NCBI RefSeq assembly: GCF_024582815.1
Contig: NZ_CP102099.1
Span: 1,674,001-1,738,000, forward strand
Length of the DNA: 64,000 nucleotides
From: Acinetobacter colistiniresistens
Lineage (GTDB): Bacteria > Pseudomonadota > Gammaproteobacteria > Pseudomonadales > Moraxellaceae
Direction: 5' to 3'
Shown: in pieces, positions 1 through 8,308 of the stretch
Position numbering within the stretch: the first letter of the stretch is position 1
Layout: every line of letters starts with the position of its first letter
Position numbers and translations under genes: made by a program
The notes under the pieces: generated by a model
What the model was told of the DNA's origin: nothing
What the model saw: the letters and a program-made list of their open reading frames with translations, nothing else
Database searches by the model: none

Positions 1-48
1 AGGAACAGCTTTGTGTAACAAAACGACTTAAAATAGTGTTGTCCGAAT

Positions 49-85
49 TTCCCCCCTTATTTTTCCATTGTTCCCCCTTATTTTT
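49..85. repeat. Two C-rich direct repeats
   Basis: A unit of TT, five or six C, then TTATTTTT occurs at 49-64 and again at 71-85, separated by six bases, about 100 bp before the MFS gene. Such C-runs are rare in this AT-rich genome. It could be a tandem regulator site or only a local duplication; nothing in the sequence decides. Confidence 0.45.
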
Positions 86-182
86 GGAATCATTTTAAAT
101 AAAAATTAAAAACAGTCGACACAGGAAGTGTTCGAGGCAATAACCAAGCAAACATTTAAAAAAATAAGTCAGTGAGTCAGGC

Positions 183-1346
183 ATGGACCTTAGTCATAAT
201 ATTCTGAGTGTAAACAATCTAATGCTCATCAAAACACGAAAAGTAATTGCGCTCGGTTTTGCGACACAAGGTCTTGGCTACGCTACCGTGATGACCGCAC
301 TGCCTACGATAAAAGGCCGATTCAAGCTTTCGGATGATCAGTTATCGTTGATTATTCTGGGAGTATGCATTGCAGCGGCACTCGGTTCAATTTTAGCTGA
401 TCGGATAGCAGTCAAACTTGGATCACGAGCTGCTGTTGTGACGGGTTTTATTTTTGAAGCCATCGGAATCGCAATTGCTGCATTGAGTCCCAATGTGATC
501 CTGATGATTGCTAGCTTTTTACTTTATGGGCTTGGACTCGGCTGCTTAGATGCAGCACTAAATATGCAAGCTGTTATGATGGAACAGCGGCTTGGTAAAA
601 GTGTATTTGGTGGATTCTTTGCTTGCTATACAGCGGCTGCATTCTTAGGTGCATTAATGATGTCAGCCACTGTTTCAACTTCATTGGGAGCAACGACAGC
701 ATTATGCATTGCGGTATTGATTGCATTGCTCACCTCGCAACTCTCTAGACGCTGGTTATTTCAGCAGAAACAAGGTTCAGAATTACATCCGCAAGAGAAA
801 CCGGCAATTCCATATCAGCAACTTCTCATTTTTGGGGTGATTATTCTGATTGTATTTACGGTCGATTCCGCAATCAGTACATGGAGTTCAATTTATCTCA
901 AAGATGTTTTAGCCAGCTCTGCAACGATTGCTCCTTTAGGTTATGCAGCGTATCAAATAGGGATTTTACTCACACGCTTAAGCCTCGATTATCTGCTGCA
1001 ATTTAAAACAGCGACCTGGGTTGCTTTGGTCACACTCCTGATCGGCGCATTGGGTTGTGTATTAGCTGGTATAAGCCATTCATTAATGACCGTTATTTTA
1101 GGTTTTGCACTGGCCGGTGTTGCTGTAGGCGCATTGATTCCACTGACCTATTCTGCTGTTGGCCGTTTAGATGAAAACCGACGAGATGAAATTATTGCGC
1201 GTGTGAATATTTTTAATTATGGCGGCGCGGTCGCAGGTGCGGTCATTGTTGGGTTGCTAGCCACACCTTTTGGTTATGCGCCGTCGTTTATAGGTTTGGC
1301 ATTTGCCTTACTCAGTATTATTTATTTGAGAAAGCGATTGGGCTGA
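183..1346 (+). CDS. MFS transporter (YbjJ-like)
   Basis: A 387-residue integral membrane protein with about twelve hydrophobic segments and the usual major facilitator size. The first half carries the loop after TM2 (LADRIAVKLGSRAAVV, close to the classic GxLaDrxGrr pattern), and a conserved GLGLGCLDAALNMQ segment follows in TM4, as in YbjJ-type transporters often labelled sugar or drug permeases. The substrate cannot be read from the sequence. The start is uncertain: the ATG at 183 has only a weak Shine-Dalgarno, and ATG 222 (MLIKTRK) lies just before the first membrane segment. It stands alone, followed by a structured-looking intergenic stretch and a LysR regulator in the same direction. 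Transporter assignment is firm, specificity is not. Confidence 0.85.
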   Translation: MDLSHNILSVNNLMLIKTRKVIALGFATQGLGYATVMTALPTIKGRFKLSDDQLSLIILGVCIAAALGSILADRIAVKLGSRAAVVTGFIFEAIGIAIAALSPNVILMIASFLLYGLGLGCLDAALNMQAVMMEQRLGKSVFGGFFACYTAAAFLGALMMSATVSTSLGATTALCIAVLIALLTSQLSRRWLFQQKQGSELHPQEKPAIPYQQLLIFGVIILIVFTVDSAISTWSSIYLKDVLASSATIAPLGYAAYQIGILLTRLSLDYLLQFKTATWVALVTLLIGALGCVLAGISHSLMTVILGFALAGVAVGALIPLTYSAVGRLDENRRDEIIARVNIFNYGGAVAGAVIVGLLATPFGYAPSFIGLAFALLSIIYLRKRLG

Positions 1347-1358
1347 TCTACATCAATC

Positions 1359-1490
1359 AGGACTAAGTCCTTTGTGCTGGTCAGGATTCGGGGGAACCGG
1401 CAACGATCTTGGAAAAATGAGTGACGCCAAGGTAGACCAGAATTCGAGCTGAAAGTAGCTAGAACCCTTGTCGAAGGAATGGGAAATTTT
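1359..1490 (+). ncRNA. Putative structured RNA or leader
   Basis: This stretch between the MFS gene and the LysR regulator is much GC-richer than its surroundings and is full of short complementary blocks: AGGACT/AGTCCT at 1359-1371, CTGGTC 1377-1382 with GACCAG 1435-1440 enclosing CTTGG 1408-1412 with CCAAG 1427-1431, and AGCT pairs at 1447-1460. A CCCTT/AAGG stem follows at 1465-1477. No open reading frame runs through it. It may be the leader of the downstream regulator or an independent small RNA. I compared it by eye with riboswitch classes I know (TPP, cobalamin, glycine, lysine, guanidine, c-di-GMP) and recognise none. Confidence 0.35.
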
Positions 1491-1588
1491 TCAGATAGAA
1501 AATTTAACTGTTAAGGTTATCTTTTTTATTTTTGAAATTTAGTAAAATTAAAGATGCTGGGGATTTCCTAAATTTTTCTAAGGTTTAT

Positions 1589-2476
1589 ATGCTGGATAAT
1601 AAACAATGTGAGGCCTTTTTTGCGGTCGCAGAAAATGGAAGCTTCGAACAGGCTGGTGTGAAACTCTATATTACTGCTTCAGCCGTAACCTTGCGGGTGC
1701 AGGCGCTTGAAAAGGAATTGGGGCAATTATTGCTGATTCGTGGTCGTCCCTGTGTACTCACGCAAGCGGGGCAGCAATTGTTTGAACATTTGCAGCATAT
1801 AAGACGTTTGGAACAAAATTTATTACACGGTTTGACGGGGAGTGCCGAGTCGAATTTTTTTAAGACGGTGATTGGTTCAAATGAAGATTCTTTAGCAACA
1901 TGGTTACTTCCAGCACTAAAAGAAGTTTTATTGAAAGAAAAAATTGTAATTGAGCTTAGAACCGATGATCAGTCTCATACTTATTCATTATTGGAGAGGG
2001 GAACGGTCAGTGCCTGTATTTCGATTGAGGATAAACCGATGCGGGGCTGCAATGCTGAATATCTCGGTGTGATGCGCTATCGAATGGTTTCGACTAAACA
2101 CTTTCGAAAAAAATGGTTTGCCGAAGGGGTGCATAGAGAGAACCTCCGGATGACGCCAGCCATTATCTTTAATGAGAAAGATCGGATGCATTTCGATATC
2201 TTGGAAAAAAGATATGGTTTGATGAAAGGAGCCTATCCTTGTCATTTGATTCCATCATCAGAGTCTTTTGTCACGGCGATTAAGTTTGGACTCGGCTATG
2301 GCATGGTGCCTGAATTGCAGCTGAATGCTGAAAATAAAGAAGATGGACTAGAGGAATTATTGCCTGAAGCAAAAATCGAAATTCCATTATATTGGCATCA
2401 CTGGACTCAACAATCGAAACCTTTGCAGCTTCTTACTGAACATATTGTAAATCATGCTCGATTAATTTTGGCCTGA
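1589..2476 (+). CDS. LysR-family regulator, ArgP/IciA type
   Basis: A 295-residue transcription factor matching ArgP in length. The N-terminal winged helix-turn-helix spans roughly residues 1-60 (NKQCEAFFAVAENGSFEQAG, then ITASAVTLRVQALEKELG), followed by a LysR effector-binding domain. In E. coli ArgP senses lysine and arginine and activates the exporter gene argO; here the upstream gene is an MFS transporter instead of a LysE-type exporter, so its target is open. The ATG at 1589 is preferred over a TTG at 1532 because TAAGG lies six bases before it and the family's conserved N-terminus starts there. Confidence 0.88.
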   Translation: MLDNKQCEAFFAVAENGSFEQAGVKLYITASAVTLRVQALEKELGQLLLIRGRPCVLTQAGQQLFEHLQHIRRLEQNLLHGLTGSAESNFFKTVIGSNEDSLATWLLPALKEVLLKEKIVIELRTDDQSHTYSLLERGTVSACISIEDKPMRGCNAEYLGVMRYRMVSTKHFRKKWFAEGVHRENLRMTPAIIFNEKDRMHFDILEKRYGLMKGAYPCHLIPSSESFVTAIKFGLGYGMVPELQLNAENKEDGLEELLPEAKIEIPLYWHHWTQQSKPLQLLTEHIVNHARLILA

Positions 2477-2541
2477 GATGAGAGAGTAACAATAAAAAAT
2501 ATTATATCATGTATAGAGTAAGATTTTAAATGCATGAGCTA

Positions 2542-2602
2542 ACATTACTTCTAAAACGGTTAATCGGCGAAATGAAACCTAATAAATGTTTAGAAGTAAT
2601 GT
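2542..2602. repeat. 61-bp element with 14-bp inverted repeat ends
   Basis: ACATTACTTCTAAA at 2542-2555 is the exact reverse complement of TTTAGAAGTAATGT at 2589-2602, with 33 bases between. It lies between the convergent ends of the LysR gene and the small minus-strand gene. There is no T-run directly after either arm, so it is not a standard terminator; a miniature repeat element or a processing hairpin are alternatives. Confidence 0.55.
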
Positions 2603-2644
2603 CAAAACTAAAACAAGCCTAAATATTATATTGGACGACAATGC

Positions 2645-2980
2645 TTAGAAAATTCTAGAGCTTCCAACATATTGTTTGGAGACATTATTTAAGGCGGTTA
2701 ATATACGGCTAGTATCTTTCGTGCTTAATGCTTCATTCAGCTCATGCATATACGTTACAATTTGTGCTTTCACTTTGTCTGCGAAAACTGGCGTGACAGC
2801 TTGATCTTCATAAAGTAAGACGTAATTTTTTGCAAAACCATAAATAAGAAATAATGAACAATGTTCGAGTGGATTTTCTGCCCTGATAATGGCTTGTTCA
2901 CATTCATTTTTTAATTGTTGGTAGGCATCCGTTCCATTTGGAAGAGTTTGAAACGTTTCAAAGATCGCTTGGAAAGTCAT
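2645..2980 (-). CDS. Hypothetical 111-residue protein
   Basis: I do not recognise this protein. It is predicted mostly helical, has no signal peptide or membrane segment, and contains an acidic first half followed by a helical stretch ending VGSSRIF. It starts from an ATG at 2980. It faces the LysR regulator tail to tail and is divergent from the lipoprotein gene at 3.3 kb. Codon use and helix-like composition look like a real gene, but no function can be proposed. Confidence 0.6.
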   Translation of the reverse strand: MTFQAIFETFQTLPNGTDAYQQLKNECEQAIIRAENPLEHCSLFLIYGFAKNYVLLYEDQAVTPVFADKVKAQIVTYMHELNEALSTKDTSRILTALNNVSKQYVGSSRIF

Positions 2981-3300
2981 TTGAATTACTCGCTCAAAAA
3001 GAAAATCTACAGATGATTGAACTAAAAATCAAGGGATAATTTTTTATTTATGGTGCGCTTTAATGTCTGATCATTCATATTAGGTTATGGCTGATATGAA
3101 TTTTAATTGAATCATGGGAAAGGGGTAATATGATGCTGTGGTTAAATCAAGTTGTATGAAATTTGAATATTGATAAAAATACAGAGATGAATTTTTAAAG
3201 TATTTTTACATTTTCCATACTTGTGATATACAGGCAATACCAATTAAAAAAGTATGAATATGGGAAAATAATAAGAATTATTTGATTTTTATCATTTTAG
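2981..3300. other. Intergenic region, promoter-bearing
   Basis: A 320-base AT-rich gap between divergent genes. Apart from the sigma-70-like promoter at 3205-3232 I see no further structure. Confidence 0.6.
3205..3232 (+). promoter_or_regulatory. Sigma-70-like promoter
   Basis: TTTACA (3205-3210), a 16-base spacer and TATACA (3227-3232) lie about 70 bases before the lipoprotein start, a plausible promoter for it. Confidence 0.5.
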
Positions 3301-3720
3301 GTGATGGTTGTGAAAAACATTTTATTACCCGTAATTTTCGCTTTTAGTTTGGTGGGCTGTACTTCAATTACCACGATGTCTCCTGCTCAATTTAATCAAT
3401 TAACAACTACCCAGATTCCTTTTGCAGGAAGTTGGGCGGGTGTGGTGGGGCCTTCTTCTACCGTTCTAAGTTTGAATCGTCAGGGCAGTGGGATGTTCTG
3501 TGTCGATAATGGTAAAGAGCTGATGTCGTATAAGGTAAAGTTGGTCGATAGTGTGCTATACACCGATCAAGGGATAAAGTTTAACGTGAAAGAGTTAAAC
3601 AATAACAACGCCAAGATTCACATGAGTCTGTTGGGCTTGGGGGGAACCTTTGACTTAAACAAAGATGATCAATTGAAGCATGTAACAGTACGTTGTAAGC
3701 AAGTTTTGAGTGGATCATAA
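3301..3720 (+). CDS. Putative lipoprotein
   Basis: A 139-residue protein with a lipoprotein signal: hydrophobic ILLPVIFAFSLVG followed by the lipobox cysteine at residue 20 (LVGC). The mature part is mostly beta with a Gly-rich SWAGVVGPSS segment and a closing CKQVLSGS. It is probably anchored in an outer or inner membrane leaflet facing the periplasm. No family is recognised. The start may be GTG 3301, ATG 3304 or GTG 3310; none has a strong ribosome binding site. It is followed by a MarC-family gene after about 70 bases. Confidence 0.72.
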   Translation: MMVVKNILLPVIFAFSLVGCTSITTMSPAQFNQLTTTQIPFAGSWAGVVGPSSTVLSLNRQGSGMFCVDNGKELMSYKVKLVDSVLYTDQGIKFNVKELNNNNAKIHMSLLGLGGTFDLNKDDQLKHVTVRCKQVLSGS

Positions 3721-3787
3721 ATCTATCGCTAGATCTTATTCCATGTCATGACGGCATTTCATGTTTTCCGCTGATCAAGAGAGTGCT

Positions 3788-4411
3788 ATGTTTTCTCCTT
3801 ATATTCATGCATTTGCATTATTTTTCTCACTTTTAAATCCTTTCCTTATGAGCGTCTATATGGTGGGGATGATTCGTAATACAGATGCGAAGATATTTAG
3901 TAAGGCCTTGATTCAAGGGAGTCTGATCGCTTTCGGGGTGTTTATTCTGTTTGCTTGGGGTGGGGAGAATATTTTCAGTCGCTATTTGAATGTGCGTTTT
4001 GAATCTTTCCAGATTTTTGGTGGTCTCATTTTCTTGGTCATTGGTTACCGCTATGTGTTCCAAGGTGCTGAAACAATTGGTGAGATGCGCGGGGCACCTG
4101 AGCATTTAGCTGGTACTATTGCCATGCCTTTTATGATTGGTCCTGGTACCATCAGTGCAGCTGTTGTGACTGGGGTGAGTGTACCTTTTACTGGCGCAAT
4201 GGCGGTTATTGCACTGACCTTGATTTTGACTTGCAGTATTTTGATTTTGATGAAATTTGGTCATGATCATTTGCGCTATAAACATGCAAAATATATTGAC
4301 CGCTATTTTGATATTGTTGGGCGGTTATCGGCGCTGCTGATTGGTACCATTGCCATTGATATGATTGTGAATGGTATTGTTGGCTTGATTCGCTCTGCTA
4401 ATCTTGGTTAA
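3788..4411 (+). CDS. MarC-family inner membrane protein
   Basis: A 207-residue protein with about six membrane segments and MarC/UPF0056 features: the SLLNPFLMSVYMVGM opening and the conserved MPFMIGPGTISAAVV segment in the middle. MarC proteins are inner-membrane proteins of unclear role, once linked to multiple antibiotic resistance. The ATG at 3788 (MFSPYIHAF) is favoured over the ATG at 3761, which would add nine residues unlike the family N-terminus. Family assignment is good; physiological role is unknown. Confidence 0.82.
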   Translation: MFSPYIHAFALFFSLLNPFLMSVYMVGMIRNTDAKIFSKALIQGSLIAFGVFILFAWGGENIFSRYLNVRFESFQIFGGLIFLVIGYRYVFQGAETIGEMRGAPEHLAGTIAMPFMIGPGTISAAVVTGVSVPFTGAMAVIALTLILTCSILILMKFGHDHLRYKHAKYIDRYFDIVGRLSALLIGTIAIDMIVNGIVGLIRSANLG

Positions 4412-4630
4412 GGAATGTTTTCAAGTTGCACTGAGGAGATTGGAGCAGCTTTTATTTGATTTGCACGTTCATGGCATTTCTATTAGATAAAAGCGCTTCA
4501 ATGTCATTATTTTGAATAAAATCATAGAAAGATCATAAAAATAATTGATGATGTTTTAGCACTTTACGCATATTTTTATAGGCGTGAATAAAGGATAATA
4601 ATCACGTTACAGTCTCTATGAGTTCTCTCC

Positions 4631-5152
4631 ATGTATCAATTAGATCAAGCTAACCAAGCACCTGACGATCAGTCAGCGTTGACGATGACTGTTTTGATGA
4701 CACCTGACATGGCTAATTTTTCAGGTAATGTTCATGGTGGAACGATTTTGAAGTTGCTTGATCAAGTCGCTTATGCCTGTGCAAGCAGATACTCGGGTAG
4801 CTACGTCGTAACTTTATCTGTTGATCGTGTCAATTTTAAAGAACCCATTTATGTGGGCGAACTGGTTACTTTCCTTGCCAGCGTGAATCATGTTGGGCGT
4901 ACCTCAATGGAAATTGGCATCCGTGTAGAAGCGCAAAATATTCAAAAAAGAACCATACGACACACCAACACCTGTTATTTCACCATGGTTGCTGTTGATG
5001 AGCAACGTAAGCCGAAAGAAGTTCCAGCATTAAATCTGGATACTGAATGGAAACGTTGTCGTTTTGAAGCAGCGGAGCAACGTAAGGCGACACGTTTGCA
5101 GGAAGTTCATCAACCTTCATGTAGTGTGTTTAAAAAATCGACGCAATGTTAA
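4631..5152 (+). CDS. Acyl-CoA thioesterase (YciA-like hotdog)
   Basis: A 173-residue hotdog-fold thioesterase that would hydrolyse acyl-CoA to free acid and CoA in the cytoplasm. The signature NVHGGTILKLLDQVAYACA contains the HGG and the acidic residue of the active-site helix, and VDRVNFKEPIYVGELV matches the second conserved strand. The last 25 residues are a polar extension ending in a cysteine-containing tail, which is not part of the fold. Chain-length specificity cannot be judged. It is monocistronic, ending at a strong terminator. Confidence 0.86.
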   Translation: MYQLDQANQAPDDQSALTMTVLMTPDMANFSGNVHGGTILKLLDQVAYACASRYSGSYVVTLSVDRVNFKEPIYVGELVTFLASVNHVGRTSMEIGIRVEAQNIQKRTIRHTNTCYFTMVAVDEQRKPKEVPALNLDTEWKRCRFEAAEQRKATRLQEVHQPSCSVFKKSTQC

Positions 5153-5177
5153 ATCATTATCCATGCTTTAAAAAAAT

Positions 5178-5212
5178 AAAGATCGAACCGCAGCATGGTT
5201 CGATCTTTTTTT
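5178..5212 (+). terminator. Rho-independent terminator
   Basis: A 12-bp perfect stem (AAAGATCGAACC / GGTTCGATCTTT) with a 7-base loop and a T-run follows the thioesterase gene. The A-rich left arm allows use from both strands. Confidence 0.85.
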
Positions 5213-5251
5213 ACATTTGTAATGAGATAAGCGTTAAGTCATTACAAATGT
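5213..5251. repeat. 13-bp inverted repeat
   Basis: ACATTTGTAATGA (5213-5225) pairs exactly with TCATTACAAATGT (5239-5251), directly behind the thioesterase terminator and 35 bases beyond the stop of the small minus-strand gene. It may act as a second hairpin protecting or ending either transcript. Confidence 0.6.
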
Positions 5252-5285
5252 GGGTCTAAAGGTCTGGAGGAACCTTCAGATCGGT

Positions 5286-5474
5286 TTAGTTTGTTGGTGC
5301 TGGAGTCGATGCTGGTGCTTCAGTCGCAGTTGCATCAGTTGCTGCTTGAGTTTCTGGTTGTTCTTGAGTTGAAACAACGACTTTATCTTCAGTTTGAGCC
5401 TCTACAGGTGCTGCAAATGTCGATGCTGCTGCAAGTGTAAGCGTCGTCGCAAGAAGTGTTTTGATAAGTTTCAT
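5286..5474 (-). CDS. Small exported Thr/Ala/Pro-rich protein
   Basis: A 62-residue protein with an N-terminal signal peptide (MKLIKTLLATTLTLAAASTF, cleavage after AFA) and a short acidic low-complexity mature part of Glu, Thr, Ala and Pro ending STPAPTN. It would be a periplasmic or secreted peptide of unknown role. The start at 5474 is chosen because AAAGGA sits eight bases before it, whereas the upstream ATG at 5483 overlaps that ribosome binding site. Hairpins at 5213-5251 and 5263-5280 lie past its stop. Reality is supported by the signal peptide and spacing. Confidence 0.68.
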   Translation of the reverse strand: MKLIKTLLATTLTLAAASTFAAPVEAQTEDKVVVSTQEQPETQAATDATATEAPASTPAPTN

Positions 5475-5950
5475 GTTTGGCATCCTTTATTTCATTTAAA
5501 ATAACAGCCTCAATAAAATGATTTAGGGCATCTAAATCGCTTATTCGGCATGAGGTTCATGCTATGTGCCAAACGCTGATGCGGCAATATTCTTAACAAT
5601 CTATTACGTCAATCTTAACAATATGAAATATTGAATCTCCTTATGTAGTTTCTATGTAAAACATCATGAAGAAATTAAGGATGAAAATGTATGAAAATAT
5701 GTTTTTTGATTAAAAATTAACCTTGTTTTTACGCGTTTAAACATTCGATTAAGTTTTATTAAAAACGAATAATTGGATAAATCACTTATATTTAGAATCT
5801 AAATAAGATTTTTAGATTTACTTTGTGATAGATGTCTCTTTATTTTTATTTAGTGTTGTTTGGGTTGGATTGCTTGCACTATTTTAGAGTTTATTTTATT
5901 TCATTCATTTTTCTCTTTAGAATGAAATAAATTCTTAAGACGAGTTGGCC
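5475..5950. other. Long AT-rich divergent intergenic region
   Basis: About 475 bases between divergent genes. Only the 12-bp inverted repeat at 5895-5931, next to the GTPase start, stands out. The rest is AT-rich without a convincing reading frame. Confidence 0.6.
5895..5931. promoter_or_regulatory. Inverted repeat before the COG0523 gene
   Basis: TTTATTTCATTC (5895-5906) and GAATGAAATAAA (5920-5931) are exact reverse complements with a 13-base loop, 20 bases before the GTPase start. It could be an operator or a 5' UTR hairpin. COG0523 genes are often Zur-regulated, but the match to a Zur site cannot be judged by eye. Confidence 0.4.
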
Positions 5951-6958
5951 GTGAAATTTGTTGCTCCCAAAACAGTTCCCACCCATATTATTTCTGGCTT
6001 TTTAGGAGCAGGTAAAACCACATTGTTGCAGCATTTATTGACCCAAAAACCAGAGCAGGAAGTCTGGGCAATCCTGATGAACGAGTTTGGGCAAATTGGA
6101 GTGGATCAACAACTGATTACACAGCAATCCGGTTATGCAGTGAAAGAGTTATTAGGTGGGTGCTTATGTTGCAGTAGTAAGTTGCCCATGCAAATCGCAT
6201 TGGCTCGTTTGCTTAGTGAAAGTAAGCCTGATCGTTTGTTTATTGAACCAACAGGTTTAGGGCATCCTGCACAATTATTAGAACAACTCACTGAACCACA
6301 TTGGCAAAATAGCTTGGCCATGCGGGCATTGGTGATTGTGGTCGATGGCAGTCGCTTACATGATCAGGACTGGGTCGAGCAGAATTTATATCGTGATCAA
6401 TTTAAAGCTGCACAAATAGTGGTGTTGTCGCATACGGACTGCATGACAACAGCAGACCATCAGGCCTATACAGCCTTAAAACAAGAATATGAAACGTATG
6501 TCCAACACTGGATTGAAGCTGAACATGGGCAAGTGCAGATGCAGCAGATTGATATTGTGCAGCAACCGTTGCAACGCAAGATTCAACCTTTACTCAAGTT
6601 GCAACAAGCACAGCTCGCTGCTGAGCAACTGCCACAAATAAAGCAGCTTCCCTATCATTATGTTGAAATGGCTCAAGGCTATACGGTAGCAGGTTGGAAG
6701 TTGCCTAAGCGTTGGCAATTCAGCTTTTATGATCTGTTAGATCTTCTGTGTGCTCAGCAGGATTGGCTACGAATCAAAGGTATATTTAATACCGATCAGG
6801 GGTGGAAAAGTTTTAACTTTAATCCGCAGCAATTTAACTATCAATCTGCTGAAGAGAGTATTGATAACCGAATTGAGATTATTGGCCAATCGGCACAGGA
6901 TTGGCTGTTATTTGAAACACAATTATTGAGTTGTCGGATTGATCAGATTAATGGCTAA
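5951..6958 (+). CDS. COG0523/CobW-family GTPase
   Basis: A G3E-family P-loop GTPase of about 335 residues, the group of putative metallochaperones for zinc, cobalt or nitrile hydratase. The Walker A motif GFLGAGKTT lies near residue 20 and the metal-binding CxCC motif (GGCLCC) near residue 75; a C-terminal CobW_C-like domain follows from about residue 210. The G4 base-specificity motif, usually NKxD, reads SHTD. The start is GTG 5951 or TTG 5945; neither has a strong ribosome binding site. A YaeQ gene follows after 84 bases. The metal served is unknown. Confidence 0.85.
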   Translation: MKFVAPKTVPTHIISGFLGAGKTTLLQHLLTQKPEQEVWAILMNEFGQIGVDQQLITQQSGYAVKELLGGCLCCSSKLPMQIALARLLSESKPDRLFIEPTGLGHPAQLLEQLTEPHWQNSLAMRALVIVVDGSRLHDQDWVEQNLYRDQFKAAQIVVLSHTDCMTTADHQAYTALKQEYETYVQHWIEAEHGQVQMQQIDIVQQPLQRKIQPLLKLQQAQLAAEQLPQIKQLPYHYVEMAQGYTVAGWKLPKRWQFSFYDLLDLLCAQQDWLRIKGIFNTDQGWKSFNFNPQQFNYQSAEESIDNRIEIIGQSAQDWLLFETQLLSCRIDQING

Positions 6959-7042
6959 GATGATCAAAGCACATATTTTTGTTGAAAAAATAGAGTATGC
7001 TTAGCGCCAAATTTGAGTACACCGTATTGAAGAGTATCGTTT

Positions 7043-7573
7043 ATGGCGTTAAAAGCAACAATATATAAGGCAGATCTGAATATTGCCAATATGGATGAGC
7101 ATATCTATGCCGATTATCAACTGACACTGGCTTTACATCCATCTGAAACCATTGAGCGTTTGATGGTTCGTATTCTGGCTTATGCACGTTATGCTGATGA
7201 ACGTTTAGAATTTACCAAAGATTTATTCGAAACAGACGAACCCGCATTATGGCAAAAAGATTTGACGGGATTATTAGAAAAGTGGATTGAAGTTGGTTGT
7301 CCGTCTGAAGATAAAGTGAAAAAAGCCAGTGCACGCTGTAAACAGGTTGCAGTGGTGACCTATGGCTCTCAAGCCGATGATTGGTGGCAGAAAAACACCA
7401 AAATTAAAACCCTGAGCAATGTGGAAGTATGGCAGTTGGCACCCCAAACTACGCAAGCACTTGAAGGCTTATGTGAGCGGACCATGCAGTTACAGCTCAA
7501 TATTATGGATGGTGAATGGACCTTGTTAAGTAATCAAGGTCAAGTCGACATCCAGTGGCAGCAATTGCAATAA
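7043..7573 (+). CDS. yaeQ: YaeQ family protein
   Basis: A 176-residue cytoplasmic protein that matches YaeQ along its length, with the opening MALKATIYKADLNIANMD, the ERLMVRILAYA segment and the DEPALWQKD motif. The fold is related to PD-(D/E)XK nucleases and the E. coli protein has been linked to RfaH-independent haemolysin expression, but the biochemical role is unsettled. It lies 30 bases before the FKBP gene, in the same direction, so the two are probably cotranscribed. Confidence 0.88.
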   Translation: MALKATIYKADLNIANMDEHIYADYQLTLALHPSETIERLMVRILAYARYADERLEFTKDLFETDEPALWQKDLTGLLEKWIEVGCPSEDKVKKASARCKQVAVVTYGSQADDWWQKNTKIKTLSNVEVWQLAPQTTQALEGLCERTMQLQLNIMDGEWTLLSNQGQVDIQWQQLQ

Positions 7574-7603
7574 TTTTAGTTTGAGTGATCTGGAGAGATA
7601 TTA

Positions 7604-7945
7604 ATGAGCACAGAATTAGAAATCATTGATTTAAAAGTGGGTGAGGGTAAAGAAGCAGTGAGAGGTGCTTTAATTACGACACATTACACTGGCTGGCTTG
7701 AGGATGGTACCAAGTTTGATTCGTCACTTGATCGTGGCAGCTATTTTGAGACCGTGATTGGAACGGGTCGTGTGATCAAAGGTTGGGATCAAGGCATTAT
7801 GGGCATGCGTGTGGGTGGAAAGCGTAAACTGATTGTACCAGCTCACTTGGCTTATGGTTCTCGTAAAATCGGTAAAATTATTCCAGCCAATGCCAATTTG
7901 ACTTTTGAAATTGAGCTTTTTGATGTAAAAACACGCGACGAATAA
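7604..7945 (+). CDS. FKBP-type peptidyl-prolyl isomerase
   Basis: A 113-residue single-domain FKBP that would speed cis-trans isomerisation of prolyl bonds in the cytoplasm (no signal peptide). Family landmarks are VRGALITTHYTGWLEDGTKF, the GRVIKGWDQGIMGMRVGGKR block with the active-site Trp, and LAYGSRKIG followed by ANANLTFEIELFDV. There is no IF or SlyD-like insertion. GGAGA seven bases before the ATG supports the start. An 11-bp hairpin at 7965-8005 follows the gene. Confidence 0.9.
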   Translation: MSTELEIIDLKVGEGKEAVRGALITTHYTGWLEDGTKFDSSLDRGSYFETVIGTGRVIKGWDQGIMGMRVGGKRKLIVPAHLAYGSRKIGKIIPANANLTFEIELFDVKTRDE

Positions 7946-8308
7946 CATTTCGCACGCACTGAAATTCAAGTGATTGGGTTAGGTTTTTCAACAAAATCAC
8001 TTGAAAATCATATGTATAAGTTGGTACTGTCGATTTTATAATAAGATTCTGATTTTAAAACTATTTCTTTTATCTGAATTTTATTACAGGCTATGAAAAA
8101 ATATTGCTTCTACATACAGTCCTGTATATCTTTGAGTTGAAAGGGCAATTTTTTGATCAGCTTTAATTTTGAATAGCAATGTGCTTTTCAAGTGTTTGAA
8201 ACTTTGCTCTCTGGGTGGCTAGAAGTGGATTGGGGTGAATCCCTTGATAGCAACCGATTATAAAAATGTAACATAAGTAAGATAAAAATTGAGTGAGTAG
8301 AGGCTGAT
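7946..8308. other. Intergenic region after FKBP gene
   Basis: A 363-base gap. It holds an 11-bp inverted repeat TTCAAGTGATT (7965-7975) / AATCACTTGAA (7995-8005) with a 19-base loop and no T-run, probably a 3' end hairpin. Nothing else is recognisable. Confidence 0.5.
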
